From NCBI GenBank assembly GCA_016713175.1, contig JADJPQ010000018.1, positions 1 to 64,000 of the forward strand: DNA of 64,000 nucleotides, in the 5' to 3' direction. The position numbers and the translations under genes are program-made. This stretch comes from Planctomycetota bacterium (GTDB taxonomy: Bacteria; Planctomycetota; UBA1135; UBA2386). Under the pieces are notes generated by a model. It saw only the letters and a list, made by a program, of their open reading frames with translations. It was not told the DNA's origin and made no database searches. Numbering within the stretch: the stretch's first letter is position 1; every line of letters starts with the position of its first letter. Shown here piece after piece: positions 20,844 through 33,152 of this stretch.

Positions 20844-21656
20844 TCAGGGTTCCGCGCGCCGCAGTTCGCGCCATGCCAGCAGATAGAACACGACGGTGGC
20901 GAGCAGGATCCAGGTCGTGAAACCGCGTTCGTGGATCGGGTCGAACATCTGCGCCGGCGTCAGGTTGCCGGTCAGGATCGGCGCGTACCACTCGAAGTCG
21001 GCCAGCCGGAACAGCGACGCGACCCGCCAGCGCTGGGTCAAGTAGATGCCGATCTGCAGGATCGTGAAGCCGCCGATGACGAACGCGACGTGCGCCTGCA
21101 CGCGGCAACGGACCGACATCCAGGTGGTGGCGGCAAGGAAACACAGCGTGAACGCGGCGGCGTGCACGGTGGCCCACAGCAGGCGGTCGACCGGGATGTG
21201 CAGATCGATCCGCGCGCTCCAGTACAGCGCGGAGAGATTGGCCAGGAACAGCGGCACCAGCAGGCACAGCGCCGTCGGCCACGACTTCTGCCACAGGATG
21301 CTGGTGCGGGACACCGGCCGGGCCAGCAGGAACTCGAACGTGTGCGACTCCCGCTCGCGCGCGAACAGGCCAGTGCCCAGCAGCACCGCGGCCGCGAGAC
21401 CGACCAGGTTGGCGCTGCGGAAGAACAGCATCACGGCGATCCAGTTCAGGTAGGCGACGTCCTCGTCGCGATTGCTGACGCCCTCGCCGATGCGCTTCAG
21501 CCAGTCGACCCCCATGTTGCGGAGCAGCGTCGAGCGCTGCAGGTCGGCGTAGATGTCGGGCCACAGCAGGATCACCGGCACGGTCAGCAATTCGAGGATC
21601 GCCAGGTAGACCAGCGCCATCACCCGCAGTTCGCGCCACGTCTTGCCGGCGATCAC
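20844..21656 (-). CDS. ABC-2 type transporter permease
   Basis: From a GTG at 21656 (overlapping the ATPase stop) the product has 270 residues and about six membrane segments, including LAILELLTVPVILLW, ALCLLVPLFLANLSALYW and ILLATVVFYLLAW. A cytoplasmic RERESHTFEFLLARPVSRTSILWQK segment is the coupling region typical of ABC-2 permeases (residues about 105-130). It pairs with the ATP-binding protein upstream to form an exporter. The cargo is unknown; neighbouring lpxB hints at envelope biogenesis but does not prove it. Confidence 0.85.
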   Translation of the reverse strand: MIAGKTWRELRVMALVYLAILELLTVPVILLWPDIYADLQRSTLLRNMGVDWLKRIGEGVSNRDEDVAYLNWIAVMLFFRSANLVGLAAAVLLGTGLFARERESHTFEFLLARPVSRTSILWQKSWPTALCLLVPLFLANLSALYWSARIDLHIPVDRLLWATVHAAAFTLCFLAATTWMSVRCRVQAHVAFVIGGFTILQIGIYLTQRWRVASLFRLADFEWYAPILTGNLTPAQMFDPIHERGFTTWILLATVVFYLLAWRELRRAEP

Positions 21657-22552
21657 GTGGCGCTCCCGGGGGTGGCAGTGGGAACGGTCTGTTCGAGCAC
21701 CTGGTAGAGATCCTCGAGCCGGACGACGCCGACTTCCGCCGCGCGCAGGTGCGCGGCCGGCAGGGAGCGCAACAGATCGAGCGGTTCGCCGTCGGCCTCC
21801 ACGATCCAGGTGCCATCGGGTTCGTGGCCGAGGATCCGCGCCCCGGCGGGCAGCGTCGTGCCATCGAGCAGGCGCAGGCGCAGCCGATGGCGCAGCCGGG
21901 CGCGTGCCGCTTGCAGGGCCGTTGCGTCGACGAAGCGACCGGCGAACAGGAACTCCAGCCGATCGGCGATGGTCTCCAGTTCGCTGAGGTGGTGGGAACT
22001 GAGCACGATCGACTTGCCGGCGGCCTTCAGTTCGAGCAGCGCATCGCGCAGCACGCAGCGAACCGAGGCGTCGAGGGCGCGGTCCGGCTCGTCGAGCAGG
22101 TAGAGATCGACGTCGGGGACCAAGGTCGCCAACAACGCCAGCTTCTGCTTCATGCCGGCGCTGTAGGAGCGAACGCGCTGTTGCAGCGGCAGGTCGAAGG
22201 CGCCGAGCAGTCGTTCGAGCAGATCGTGTCGATGCGAGCGGTAGAAGCCATGGGCGAAGGCCAGGAACTCGGCGCCGGTCATCTGGTGGTAGACACCGGT
22301 CTCGCCGGGCAGGTAGCAGGTGCGGCGGCGGATCGCCAACGACTCGACTGCCGGGTCGCGACCGAGCACCTGCACGCGGCCGCGATCGCGCCGGCACAGG
22401 CCGATCCACGACCGCAGCAGCGTGGACTTGCCGGCGCCATTGGGACCGACCAGGCCGAGCAGCTGGCCGGCAGGCACGACGAGGTCGATGCCAACGAGCA
22501 CTCGGCGGGAACCGAAAGCCTTGCCGAGGCCCTGCACTTCGATCGCGTTCAT
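21653..22552 (-). CDS. ABC transporter ATP-binding protein
   Basis: A 299-residue ABC ATPase. Walker A GPNGAGKST lies at about 36-44, the signature is a variant YSAGMKQKLALL (about 131), Walker B is LYLLDEPDRALD (about 152), and the switch His lies in LSSHHLSE. The C-terminal 90 residues resemble the accessory domain of drug or lipid exporters. The ATG at 22552 overlaps the stop of the amidotransferase gene and its own stop overlaps the permease GTG, so all three are coupled. Confidence 0.92.
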   Translation of the reverse strand: MNAIEVQGLGKAFGSRRVLVGIDLVVPAGQLLGLVGPNGAGKSTLLRSWIGLCRRDRGRVQVLGRDPAVESLAIRRRTCYLPGETGVYHQMTGAEFLAFAHGFYRSHRHDLLERLLGAFDLPLQQRVRSYSAGMKQKLALLATLVPDVDLYLLDEPDRALDASVRCVLRDALLELKAAGKSIVLSSHHLSELETIADRLEFLFAGRFVDATALQAARARLRHRLRLRLLDGTTLPAGARILGHEPDGTWIVEADGEPLDLLRSLPAAHLRAAEVGVVRLEDLYQVLEQTVPTATPGSAT

Positions 22553-23109
22553 GCCACCTCGCGCAGGAAGTTGGCCAGCAACCGCGGACCGTCGGGCGAA
22601 CGGAACGACTCGGGGTGGAACTGCACGCCGAACGTCGCGTGGTTCCGGTGGCGCAACGCCATCAGCTCGCCCGCGGCGGTCCAGGCCGTCGGCAGCAGTT
22701 CGGGTGGCAGCGTCGTGGGATCGACGCACAGCGAGTGGTAGCGGCAGGCGACCAGGGGTTGCGGCAGGCCGGCGAACAGTCCGGTGCGGTCGTGGGAGAT
22801 CGGCGACGTCCGGCCGTGGCACGGGTTGCTGCGAACGACTGCGGCGCCGAACGCCGCGCCGATCGCCTGGTGGCCGAGGCAGACACCGAGGATCGGGCGG
22901 TGGCCCGACCACCGCCGGATCGCGGCGACGCAGATGCCCGCATCCTCGGGGCGGCCGGGGCCCGGCGACAGCACCAGGGCGCGCGCCTGGCCGGCGCGTT
23001 CGACATCGATGCGGTCGCTCCGTTCGACCAGAACCGTGGCGCCGAGGCCACCGAACGCCTGCGCCAGGTTCCAGACGAACGAATCCTGGTTGTCGAGCAG
23101 GAGGATCAC
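22549..23109 (-). CDS. Class I glutamine amidotransferase (TrpG/PabA type)
   Basis: The subunit hydrolyses glutamine and passes ammonia to anthranilate or aminodeoxychorismate synthase. From GTG 23109 it has 186 residues. The N-terminus ILLLDNQDSFVWNLAQ is diagnostic of TrpG/PabA; the nucleophile is Cys77 in GVCLGHQ, with His165 and Glu167 in FHPES completing the triad. No TrpE/PabB partner is in the window, so tryptophan versus folate cannot be decided. It heads the operon leading to the ABC exporter, lpxB and UbiD genes. Confidence 0.9.
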   Translation of the reverse strand: MILLLDNQDSFVWNLAQAFGGLGATVLVERSDRIDVERAGQARALVLSPGPGRPEDAGICVAAIRRWSGHRPILGVCLGHQAIGAAFGAAVVRSNPCHGRTSPISHDRTGLFAGLPQPLVACRYHSLCVDPTTLPPELLPTAWTAAGELMALRHRNHATFGVQFHPESFRSPDGPRLLANFLREVA

Positions 23110-23123
23110 GGACCGGGCTGCGC

Positions 23124-23129
23124 AGGCTA
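23124..23129 (-). promoter_or_regulatory. Putative -10 box (TAGCCT) before the amidotransferase operon
   Basis: The hexamer ends 14 nt upstream of the GTG at 23109, in the 87-bp divergent region shared with trkA. Confidence 0.3.
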
Positions 23130-23179
23130 ACCGGACCTGTCGTCGGCAGCGAGCACGAGGAACGGGACCGTTCGGGCTG

Positions 23180-23185
23180 TATCTT
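23180..23185 (+). promoter_or_regulatory. Putative -10 box (TATCTT) before trkA
   Basis: The hexamer ends 11 nt before ATG 23197, so the leader would be at most a few nucleotides. Confidence 0.35.
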
Positions 23186-23196
23186 GGCCAGGCTGC

Positions 23197-24546
23197 ATGA
23201 ACATCCTGATCGTCGGTCTCGGCGAGGTCGGCTCCTACCTGACCAAGGTGCTGTCGACCGAGGGTCACGCGATCACGGTGGTCGATCCCGACCTGCACCG
23301 GTTGCGCCGCGTCGCCGACCTGCTGGATGTGCAGGCGGTGCACGGCGACGGTTCGCGGCCCGACGTGCTCGACAAGGCCGAAGCCCATCAGGCGGATCTG
23401 GTGCTGGCCGTGTCGAATGACGACAAGGTCAACATGCTGACCTGCCTGTTCGGCAAGCGGATCGGCGCCAAGAAGACCGTGCTGCGGCTGAAGGACACGA
23501 CGGCGTTCCGCCGCAGCAAGACGTTCTTCCGCAAGAACCTGTTGTACGACCTGCTGCTGTCGCTCGACGACCTGGCAGCGGAAGAAGTCGTCAAGACGGT
23601 GCGCGAGAACCGGGCGGTCGGCGTCGAGAACTTTGCCGAGGGCAAGGTGCAGATGCGTCGCTTCCGGGTCGACGCCGACAGCAACTTCGTCGACGCCGCG
23701 GTCAAGGATCTGAAGATCCCGGCGGGCATGTTGATCACCGCGATCGACCGCGACCACCAGGTGATCATCCCCGGCGGCGGCGACGTGATCGCGGCCGGCG
23801 ACGAGATCTTCGTGCTCGGCGAGCCGAAGGCGATCGCCTCGTTCGAGAAGAAGACCGGCGTCCGGCCGCACTACCTGAAGAGTGTCGTCATCTACGGCAG
23901 CTCCGGCGTCGCGCTGCAGGTTGCCCAGGCGATGCAGCGGCGGCATGTGCACACCCGGGTCATCGTCGAAGATCGCGAGGACGCCGAACGGCTGTCGGAA
24001 GTGCTCAGCGGCGGCATCGTGCTGCACGCCGACGCCACCGATCTGGCGTTCCTGCAGGAGGAGCGGGTCGGCGAGGTCGATGCGTTCCTGGGCCTGGCAG
24101 ATCAGGACGAGCGCAACCTGATGTCCTGCCAGCTCAGCCGCAACCTCGGCGTCAAGCGGACGATCGCCCTGGTGCAGAAGCCCGACTACGTCTCGATCTA
24201 TCAGCAACTCGGCATCGATGTCGCGGTGTCGCCGCGGCTCTTGTGCGCGAACAAGATCCTGGCCTTCGTCCGCAGCCGCAGCATCAGCACGATCGCCACC
24301 ATCGAGGAAGGCAAGGCCGAGGTGCTGGAGATCGAAGTGCAGCCGGGCAGTCGGCTGGTGGGGCAGATGATCAAGGACGCCGGCTTCCCGCGCGGCTGCG
24401 TGGTTGCCGCGATCACGCGGGATGCGGGCGAAGTGTTGATCCCCCGCGGTGAGGACGAGATTGCGGCGCACGATCAACTGGTGATCTTCGTGCTGAACGA
24501 AGTGGTCGACCAGGTCATGAACCTGGCCGGAATCGTCCGCGAGTAG
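23197..24546 (+). CDS. trkA: Trk-type potassium uptake regulator TrkA
   Basis: A cytoplasmic NAD-binding subunit that gates the TrkH/TrkG potassium channel. The 449-residue protein has the duplicated RCK layout: Rossmann fold 1 (MNILIVGLGEVGSYLTKVL, 1-19), TrkA-C domain (about 140-215), Rossmann fold 2 (VVIYGSSGVALQVAQ, about 230) with an acidic end of the second strand, and a second TrkA-C (about 370-445). Length matches the family. The TrkH partner is not in the window. Confidence 0.95.
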   Translation: MNILIVGLGEVGSYLTKVLSTEGHAITVVDPDLHRLRRVADLLDVQAVHGDGSRPDVLDKAEAHQADLVLAVSNDDKVNMLTCLFGKRIGAKKTVLRLKDTTAFRRSKTFFRKNLLYDLLLSLDDLAAEEVVKTVRENRAVGVENFAEGKVQMRRFRVDADSNFVDAAVKDLKIPAGMLITAIDRDHQVIIPGGGDVIAAGDEIFVLGEPKAIASFEKKTGVRPHYLKSVVIYGSSGVALQVAQAMQRRHVHTRVIVEDREDAERLSEVLSGGIVLHADATDLAFLQEERVGEVDAFLGLADQDERNLMSCQLSRNLGVKRTIALVQKPDYVSIYQQLGIDVAVSPRLLCANKILAFVRSRSISTIATIEEGKAEVLEIEVQPGSRLVGQMIKDAGFPRGCVVAAITRDAGEVLIPRGEDEIAAHDQLVIFVLNEVVDQVMNLAGIVRE

Positions 24547-24633
24547 CGAGCCCGGCGTGAACTTCGGGCGCCAACGGCTGCCCTGAGCTTGGTAGTTCCT
24601 GGACTGTCGGGCTGGCGCGGCTTCGACCGGCTA

Positions 24634-25305
24634 CTACTTGCTCACGTCCATGACGCTGATGTCGTCCGGACGGTAGCGGACCCTCTCGTTGCGTGGAAAC
24701 GTCGCCGGGACCGCCAACATCTCGCGCAGCCGATCGACGCCGGCGAACGGGTAGTAGGTGCGGTGGTTGTCCACCGTGGCTCGCGCTGCGACCAGGCCGC
24801 AAAAGCGCAGGCCGTGGGGTGTTCGCAACAAGACCGCGGCGCCCTGGGGTAGGGCCTCGCCGGGATCCTGCAGCACATCGCCGTCGACACCTTCCTCGCG
24901 CGCCAGCGTCACCTCGACCACTCGTTCCTCCGTGCCGTCCGGTGTCCACATCGCCAGCAGGGAGTCGTCTGGCGTAAGCGGTCGATCGAGGACGCGCAGA
25001 GGCTGGGTCTCCAGGTCGATTCTCGCGAGCGTGAACGCGCTGCCGGTCGCCTCCAGCCGACCGTCTTCGATCATCGGGGTCGGACCGAGGAAGTAGTGCA
25101 CCCGGCATGGACCGGCCGCTGCGCTGCGGCCGAGGGTGAGGATGCCGAACTCGGTCGTCGCACCGAACTCGATGCCGCCGGTGGTCTCGACCAGGGCGAC
25201 GGGTCGGGACCTGTCGGTCTGGGGTACTCCCGAAACGAACCAGTGGCTGCACGAGGCCAGCAGCGGCAGCAGCGCCGCCGCCGGCAGGACGAGCCGCTTC
25301 GCCAT
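24634..25305 (-). CDS. Putative lipoprotein, unknown
   Basis: The 223-residue product begins with a lipoprotein signal (MAKRLVLPAAALLPLLASC), the lipobox LASC placing the acylated Cys at position 19. No domain is recognised; the mature part is mostly beta-rich. The start ATG shares one base with the stop of the upstream metalloprotease-like gene (TGATG), so the two are coupled. A GTG one codon earlier is an alternative start. Confidence 0.7.
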   Translation of the reverse strand: MAKRLVLPAAALLPLLASCSHWFVSGVPQTDRSRPVALVETTGGIEFGATTEFGILTLGRSAAAGPCRVHYFLGPTPMIEDGRLEATGSAFTLARIDLETQPLRVLDRPLTPDDSLLAMWTPDGTEERVVEVTLAREEGVDGDVLQDPGEALPQGAAVLLRTPHGLRFCGLVAARATVDNHRTYYPFAGVDRLREMLAVPATFPRNERVRYRPDDISVMDVSK

Positions 25306-26916
25306 CACAGCATCTTCTTCTTGACGAAGTCGGCCCAGCAGGCCTCGAGCTTGTCCCAGTCGACGCCCTCGAACGCCTTCTCGACGGCGGTCTTCTGGTT
25401 CTTGGTCTCGAGCATCGTCGTCCGGTAGATGTCGAGGATCTGGCTCCAGCGCGGGTCGAACTTGCTGCCCATTGCGTCGGCGCCGCTGCGCAGGAACTCG
25501 ATCATCGTGTACCCCTGCGAGTAGTACTCGGTCGCTTTGGGGCCGTAGAACTTGTCCTTGTTCCACGTGACGATCTCCTTCCATGGCACCCAGGTCTTGC
25601 GGGCGATGAACTGCACGATCTCGGGCTTGCGCGACTGCAGCGTCGTCGGCGACCACTTGCCGCCCTTCTTCTTGCGCGCGCCGTAGTACTCGCCGGTGCC
25701 TTCGTCGAACCAGCGATGCAACTCGAAGTCGTTGCCACCGCCGAGCTTACGAGTCGGCGCATTGGTGCCAACCGTGCACCGCCACTTCGACCGGGTCGAG
25801 CTTGCCGTAGATGCGCTTGGCGTCTTCGAACACGACCAGCTCTTTGCTGCCGGGGCTGAACCAGCCGACAACACCATAGTTGGTGCCGCTGTACTTCATG
25901 AACGACTCATGGTCGTCGCAGACGCGCAGGATGCTGTAAGGCTGGTTGAACTTCTCGTGCGGCGGGTAGTCGCGCAGGTACAGCTCGCGACTCTCCTCGA
26001 GCGCTTCGACCAGCTTCTTGGTGAAGCGATACTGCCCGACGCGCCGGCCCGGCTTGTCCGGGTTCCACGACCAGAGGATGATGTAGTTGGGCGTCGTGAA
26101 GAAGTCCCAGCCGGGCAGGCCTGAGATGTTGGCCTTGGCCTTCTCGAGCGCTTCCTTGCGTTGAGGGGTGTTGGCGAACTCTTCCTTCTTCGCGGCGCTC
26201 GCGCCAGAGCCGTCGTCCTCGACCTCGATGACGTCGAGCGATTCGGCCATCGTCGTCAGCCACTTGTAGTGCTTCTGTTCCGGCTTGCTGCCCTTCTTGT
26301 CGAGCACCGGTACGGTCGCCACCAGCGCGATCTGCTTGTCTGGGAAGTCGTAGACGGCGGCGCAGTGGAACCAGACCAGATCTTCGCCGCCGCGCGACGA
26401 CGACGTGTCGGCGTACTCCCACCATGACCAGGCCGGCTTCTTGCCGATGGCCTTGTTGGCCTTGCCCTTGATCGAGAACGCGCGGTCTTCGATCTTCGGG
26501 TCGTCTTCGGTCACCCACGTCTGGAAATCGGCCGAAGTCGCCTTGCGGGTGATCGCATCCTCGATCGCCTTCTTGGTGGTGGTGCCGCCGCCTTCGTCGC
26601 CCTCGCCGGCAGGCTTCTCGGCGGGATCGGCGAGGTCGAGGTTCTTCGGGAACACCAGCACGTCGAAGTACCACTCATAGGTGCCGAGGCGGCCGTGGAT
26701 GTAGTCGCCCGGGTTGCGCGGTTCGAACCGCATCTTCTGATGCGGGTTGATGTCGCCAACCTTCATCGGGATCGCCTGCAGCTTCTTGTGGATCTTGATC
26801 TTGATCTTCAGCTCGGCATTCTCGACCGTGTCGTACTCGGCTTGCGCGGTGGCCGTGGTGCCGAACAGCAACAGCGCGGACACGAGGGGAAGGGCGGCTC
26901 TGAGCATGGCGGACAT
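25305..26916 (-). pseudogene. Exported metalloprotease-like protein interrupted by a frameshift
   Basis: The N-terminal part (26916 down to a TAA at 25747-25749, 389 codons) has a signal peptide (MSAMLRAALPLVSALLLFGTTATAQA). The C-terminal part continues in another frame to 25305. Removing one base just before the TAA joins them smoothly (ADS then KLGGGNDFELHRWFDEGTGEYYG), giving about 536 residues. The site falls where a gluzincin zinc motif would be: the sequence reads VAVHGWHQ where HEGWH would fit HExxH, and WFDEGTGEYYG resembles the third-ligand helix. Either the gene is decaying or the assembly has errors here. Protease identity is inferred from these motifs only. Confidence 0.65.
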
Positions 26917-27161
26917 CCTCTGGGCTCTGGAAGCGATGATCGAAGTTCCCTGGCGGGGCCCCGAACACGCGCACGTTAGCGGGAGTTGCGGGTGACCGCC
27001 AGCAGGGGCAAGGGCAAGCGGGTCAGGACGCTACGGTGGACATCCTGCTCCGTCGAACTGTCGGGAAAGCTTGGCCGGCGGTCCTGCGACGGTCTTTGGA
27101 GTCTTCGGCTTCCCCCGATGTCACGAACGAAAGCAACGAAGCGCCAGCGGACGTGCCCGGT

Positions 27162-27458
27162 TCACGACTTCTTCTTCGGCATCTGGCAGCCGGCGGGTGC
27201 GGCATCGGTGCCGCAGGCCGGAGAGCAACCGCCTTTGGGCGCGTCGGCGGCCTTCTCGCCGGCCCTGTAGGAGTCCGACCGGTAGTCGGTCTGGTAGAAG
27301 CCCGAGCCCTTGAAGATGACGCCGGCGCCAGTGCCGATCAGGCGTTCGAGCTTGTTCTTGCCACACTGCGGGCACTTGCGCAGCGGGTCGGCGGTCATGC
27401 TCTGGAACTGTTCGAAGCGGTGGTCGCAGGCCTGGCAGCGGTAATCGTAGGTGGGCAT
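27162..27458 (-). CDS. FmdB-type zinc-ribbon protein
   Basis: The 98-residue protein starts MPTYDYRCQACDHRFEQFQSM and has a second pair CPQCG, forming the FmdB/putative-regulatory zinc ribbon (residues 1-42). GAGVIFKGSGFYQTDYR follows and is typical of the family. The C-terminus adds three more cysteines (CSPACG, GCQMPKKKS). Function is not established; the family is annotated as regulatory. It is the last gene of the chaperone cluster, 19 nt after grpE. Confidence 0.88.
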   Translation of the reverse strand: MPTYDYRCQACDHRFEQFQSMTADPLRKCPQCGKNKLERLIGTGAGVIFKGSGFYQTDYRSDSYRAGEKAADAPKGGCSPACGTDAAPAGCQMPKKKS

Positions 27459-27477
27459 CGGGAGGGTGTCCGTTGGT

Positions 27478-28047
27478 TCAGGAACCAGTCTGCGGCGGCG
27501 CCGCCGTGACGATGACCTTGGCATGCCGGATGACCTTGTCACCGATCTGGTAACCGGTCTGCAGCACGCGCAGGACCTGGCCGGCGGGGATCCCCGGCGT
27601 CGGCTCCGTGCCGACGGCTTCGTGCCGGAGCGGATCGAACGGTACGCCGGCACCGGCCATCTCCTGCAAGCCATGGCGTTCGAGCGCGCCGGATAGCAAG
27701 ACGCGGACCATCCGGACACCCTCGACCACGCCGGCGGCATCGCCGCGACCGCCCTGGTCGTCCCAGATCTGCAACGCGGCCTTGAACGAGTCCAGCACCG
27801 GCAACAGTTCCTGGGCGATGCCCTCGAGCACCCGGCGCCTGCCGTCCTCGAGTTCCTGTCGGGCACGCCGCCGCATGTTGTCGGCGTCGGCCAACGTGCG
27901 CTTCAGTTGGAACTCGAGTTGATCGCGTTCCTCCTTGAGTCGCGCCAGTTCCCGTTCGTGGGTCGGGATCTCGATCGTCGGTTCGGACTTCGGTGAAGTG
28001 CCGTCGCCGGCCGTGGCGTCCATCGGTGCCTGTTCTGGGTTGGTCAC
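27478..28047 (-). CDS. grpE: Nucleotide exchange factor GrpE
   Basis: GrpE releases ADP from DnaK. The gene starts at GTG 28047 overlapping the dnaJ stop, or at ATG 28023 eight codons later; the product has about 189 residues. A long N-terminal coiled coil (ELARLKEERDQLEFQLKRTL) carries the conserved DADNMRRRARQE, followed by the four-helix region and the beta-wing with FDPLRHEAVG, VLRVLQTGYQIGDKVIRHAKVIV. The gene follows dnaJ; dnaK is not in the window. Confidence 0.94.
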   Translation of the reverse strand: MTNPEQAPMDATAGDGTSPKSEPTIEIPTHERELARLKEERDQLEFQLKRTLADADNMRRRARQELEDGRRRVLEGIAQELLPVLDSFKAALQIWDDQGGRGDAAGVVEGVRMVRVLLSGALERHGLQEMAGAGVPFDPLRHEAVGTEPTPGIPAGQVLRVLQTGYQIGDKVIRHAKVIVTAAPPQTGS

Positions 28048-29192
28048 GAGAAGATGTCCTTCACTTTCTCGATGATCGACTTCTTGCCGCCTTTCCTGCC
28101 CTTCTTGCCACTGTCGTCCAGATCGTCGAACCTGCGCAGCAGTTCTTCCTGTTCGGCGGTCAGCTTCTTCGGCACGTCGATCTGGATCTGCACGACCAGG
28201 GCGCCGCGCTGGTAGCCATCGGGGCGCGGCAGGCCGTGATTGCGGATCCGCAGCCGTTCGCCGGGCTGCGTGCCGGCTGGGATCTTCATCATCACCGGCT
28301 CCCCGGTGATCGTCGGAATCTCGATCTCGTCGCCGAGTACTGCCTGCCGGAAGCTGATCCGGGTTAGCATCAGCAGGTCGTCGCCCTGGCGCGAGAACAC
28401 GGCGTGTTCCTGGATGTGGATGACGACCACCAGGTCGCCGGGCGGGCCGCCACCGTCGCCGGGCTCGCCTTGGCCGGCGATCCGTTCGACGTGGCCGTGT
28501 TCGATGCCGGCGGGGATCTGGATCGTGATCGGCACTTCCTTGGCGACGAAGCCGCGGCCGCGGCACTTGCCGCACGGGTCGGTGATCATCTCGCCCTGGC
28601 CGCTGCAGGTCGGGCAGGTCTGCCGCAGTTGGAAGAACCCCTGCGAACGGATGACCTCGCCGTGGCCCTTGCAGGTGTCGCAACGCTTCTTGCCGGTACC
28701 AGCACGGGCGCCGGTGCCGCCGCACGAACCACAGGGGTCGGGGCGCTTGATGCCGATCGACTTCTTGACGCCGGTGGCGATCTCTTCGAGCGTCAGTTCG
28801 AGGTCGACCTTCAGGCTGGCGCCGCGCCGCCCCCGACCACGTCCGCCGCCGTTGCCGAAGAACTGATCGAAGATGCCGCCGGCACCGCCGAACATGTCGC
28901 CGAACGCCGCGAACACGTCTTCGACGTTGCTGAAGCCGCCGCCGCCGCGCGCGCCCGGGATGCCATCGACGCCGGCATGGCCGAACTGGTTGTAGCGTTG
29001 GCGCTTCGGCGGGTCGGACAGCACCGCGTAGGCCTCGGCCGCTTCCTTGAAGCGCTTTTCGGCCTCGGCGTTGCCCGGGTTGCGGTCCGGGTGGTTCTCG
29101 AGCGCGATCTTCCGGTAGGCCTTCTTGATCGAGTCGTCGTCGGCGTCGCGGGCGACGCCGAGGACTTCGTAGTAGTCGCGCTTGTCGGCCAT
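28044..29192 (-). CDS. dnaJ: Chaperone protein DnaJ
   Basis: A full type I J-protein of 382 residues that stimulates DnaK ATPase. The J domain (5-70) contains HPD in LENHPDRNPGN. A Gly/Phe-rich region follows (about 77-125). Four CxxCxGxG zinc repeats are present (CGSCGGTG, CDTCKGHG, CPTCSGQG, CGKCRGRG, about 154-215), then the two substrate-binding beta domains. A 105-nt gap separates it from groEL, with a hairpin and a possible promoter, so it may be read from both. Confidence 0.97.
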   Translation of the reverse strand: MADKRDYYEVLGVARDADDDSIKKAYRKIALENHPDRNPGNAEAEKRFKEAAEAYAVLSDPPKRQRYNQFGHAGVDGIPGARGGGGFSNVEDVFAAFGDMFGGAGGIFDQFFGNGGGRGRGRRGASLKVDLELTLEEIATGVKKSIGIKRPDPCGSCGGTGARAGTGKKRCDTCKGHGEVIRSQGFFQLRQTCPTCSGQGEMITDPCGKCRGRGFVAKEVPITIQIPAGIEHGHVERIAGQGEPGDGGGPPGDLVVVIHIQEHAVFSRQGDDLLMLTRISFRQAVLGDEIEIPTITGEPVMMKIPAGTQPGERLRIRNHGLPRPDGYQRGALVVQIQIDVPKKLTAEQEELLRRFDDLDDSGKKGRKGGKKSIIEKVKDIFS

Positions 29193-29219
29193 GCTCGGAT
29201 CCTGCGCCTTCGGTGGGCG

Positions 29220-29234
29220 GGGGCCTTGGGCCCC
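29220..29234 (-). terminator. GGGGCC/GGCCCC hairpin between groEL and dnaJ
   Basis: A 6-bp GC stem with a 3-nt loop lies in the 105-nt gap. It could reduce read-through from groEL into dnaJ or act as a processing site. No T-run follows. Confidence 0.3.
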
Positions 29235-29249
29235 GGTCGGGGAACATCG

Positions 29250-29255
29250 ATGCTA
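29250..29255 (-). promoter_or_regulatory. Possible -10 box (TAGCAT) upstream of dnaJ
   Basis: TAGCAT on the minus strand, 57 nt before the dnaJ ATG, is identical to the box next to the GTG of the gene at 51742-52677. It would give a leader containing the GGGGCC hairpin. No clear -35 was seen. Confidence 0.25.
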
Positions 29256-29297
29256 TCGGCGTTTCCGCCAGCCGGGCTCGACTCGGCCCAGCCCGCG

Positions 29298-30908
<1,611 letters not shown>

Positions 30909-30911
30909 CGG

Positions 30912-31205
30912 TCATTCCTCCACGCGCGCAAGGATCTCGTTCTCGCGCAGGATCTTGTAGTCCTCGCCGCCGACCTTGACGTCGCTGCCGGCGTACTTGC
31001 CAAAGAGCACGACGTCGCCCTTCTTGACGTCCAGCTTCAGACGCTTGCCGTCCTTGCCGAGCTTGCCGTCGCCGACGGCGGTGACCTTGCCGCGTTGCGG
31101 CTTCTCCTTCGCGGTGTCGGGCAGCAGGATGCCGCCAGAGCTCATCTCTTCGGCGTCGAGCACCTTCAGCACGACGCGGTCGTCCAGGGGTCGCAGGGAT
31201 GCCAT
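30912..31205 (-). CDS. groES: Co-chaperonin GroES
   Basis: A 97-residue lid protein for GroEL. It begins LRPLDDRVVLKVLDAEE, has the mobile loop (SSGGILLPDTAKEKPQRG, about 22-39), and the closing VKVGGEDYKILRENEILARVE. It stands between two groEL genes, 74 nt after copy 2 and 3 nt before copy 1. Confidence 0.97.
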   Translation of the reverse strand: MASLRPLDDRVVLKVLDAEEMSSGGILLPDTAKEKPQRGKVTAVGDGKLGKDGKRLKLDVKKGDVVLFGKYAGSDVKVGGEDYKILRENEILARVEE

Positions 31206-31279
31206 GGGTCTGTCTCCGATTGGTTTGTGCGTTGGTTTGTTCGGGGTCGTGGTTGGCGCCGGCTTGTTGGCCGGGCGGC

Positions 31280-32905
<1,626 letters not shown>

Positions 32906-33073
32906 CACAACCTCGGGGGGAGAATCTCGATCGTGCGTGCGTGGTGGCGTCCGGTCGCTCGTAGGATCGAGCGCCGCCGCCGAACACCGGCCGCGGGTGC
33001 GGTCCGGCGCGTGAGCCGCGCGCAGAGCAAACCCGGTGCCGGTCGTTCTGGCGGTTCCGTCCAGGCTTCGTCG

Positions 33074-33102
33074 ATGATACCTAGCCCTTTGTCTCGCAAG
33101 AA
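33074..33102 (-). promoter_or_regulatory. Candidate promoter of the chaperone cluster
   Basis: On the minus strand TTCTTG (33102-33097) and TATCAT (33079-33074) are separated by 17 nt. Transcription would begin near 33067 and give a leader of about 160 nt before groEL copy 2. No CIRCE inverted repeat was found in the leader. Confidence 0.4.
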
Positions 33103-33152
33103 CTTGTCGCCGATGAACCCCACGCCGTCGCGGTCCGCCCCTTCGCTTGGAA

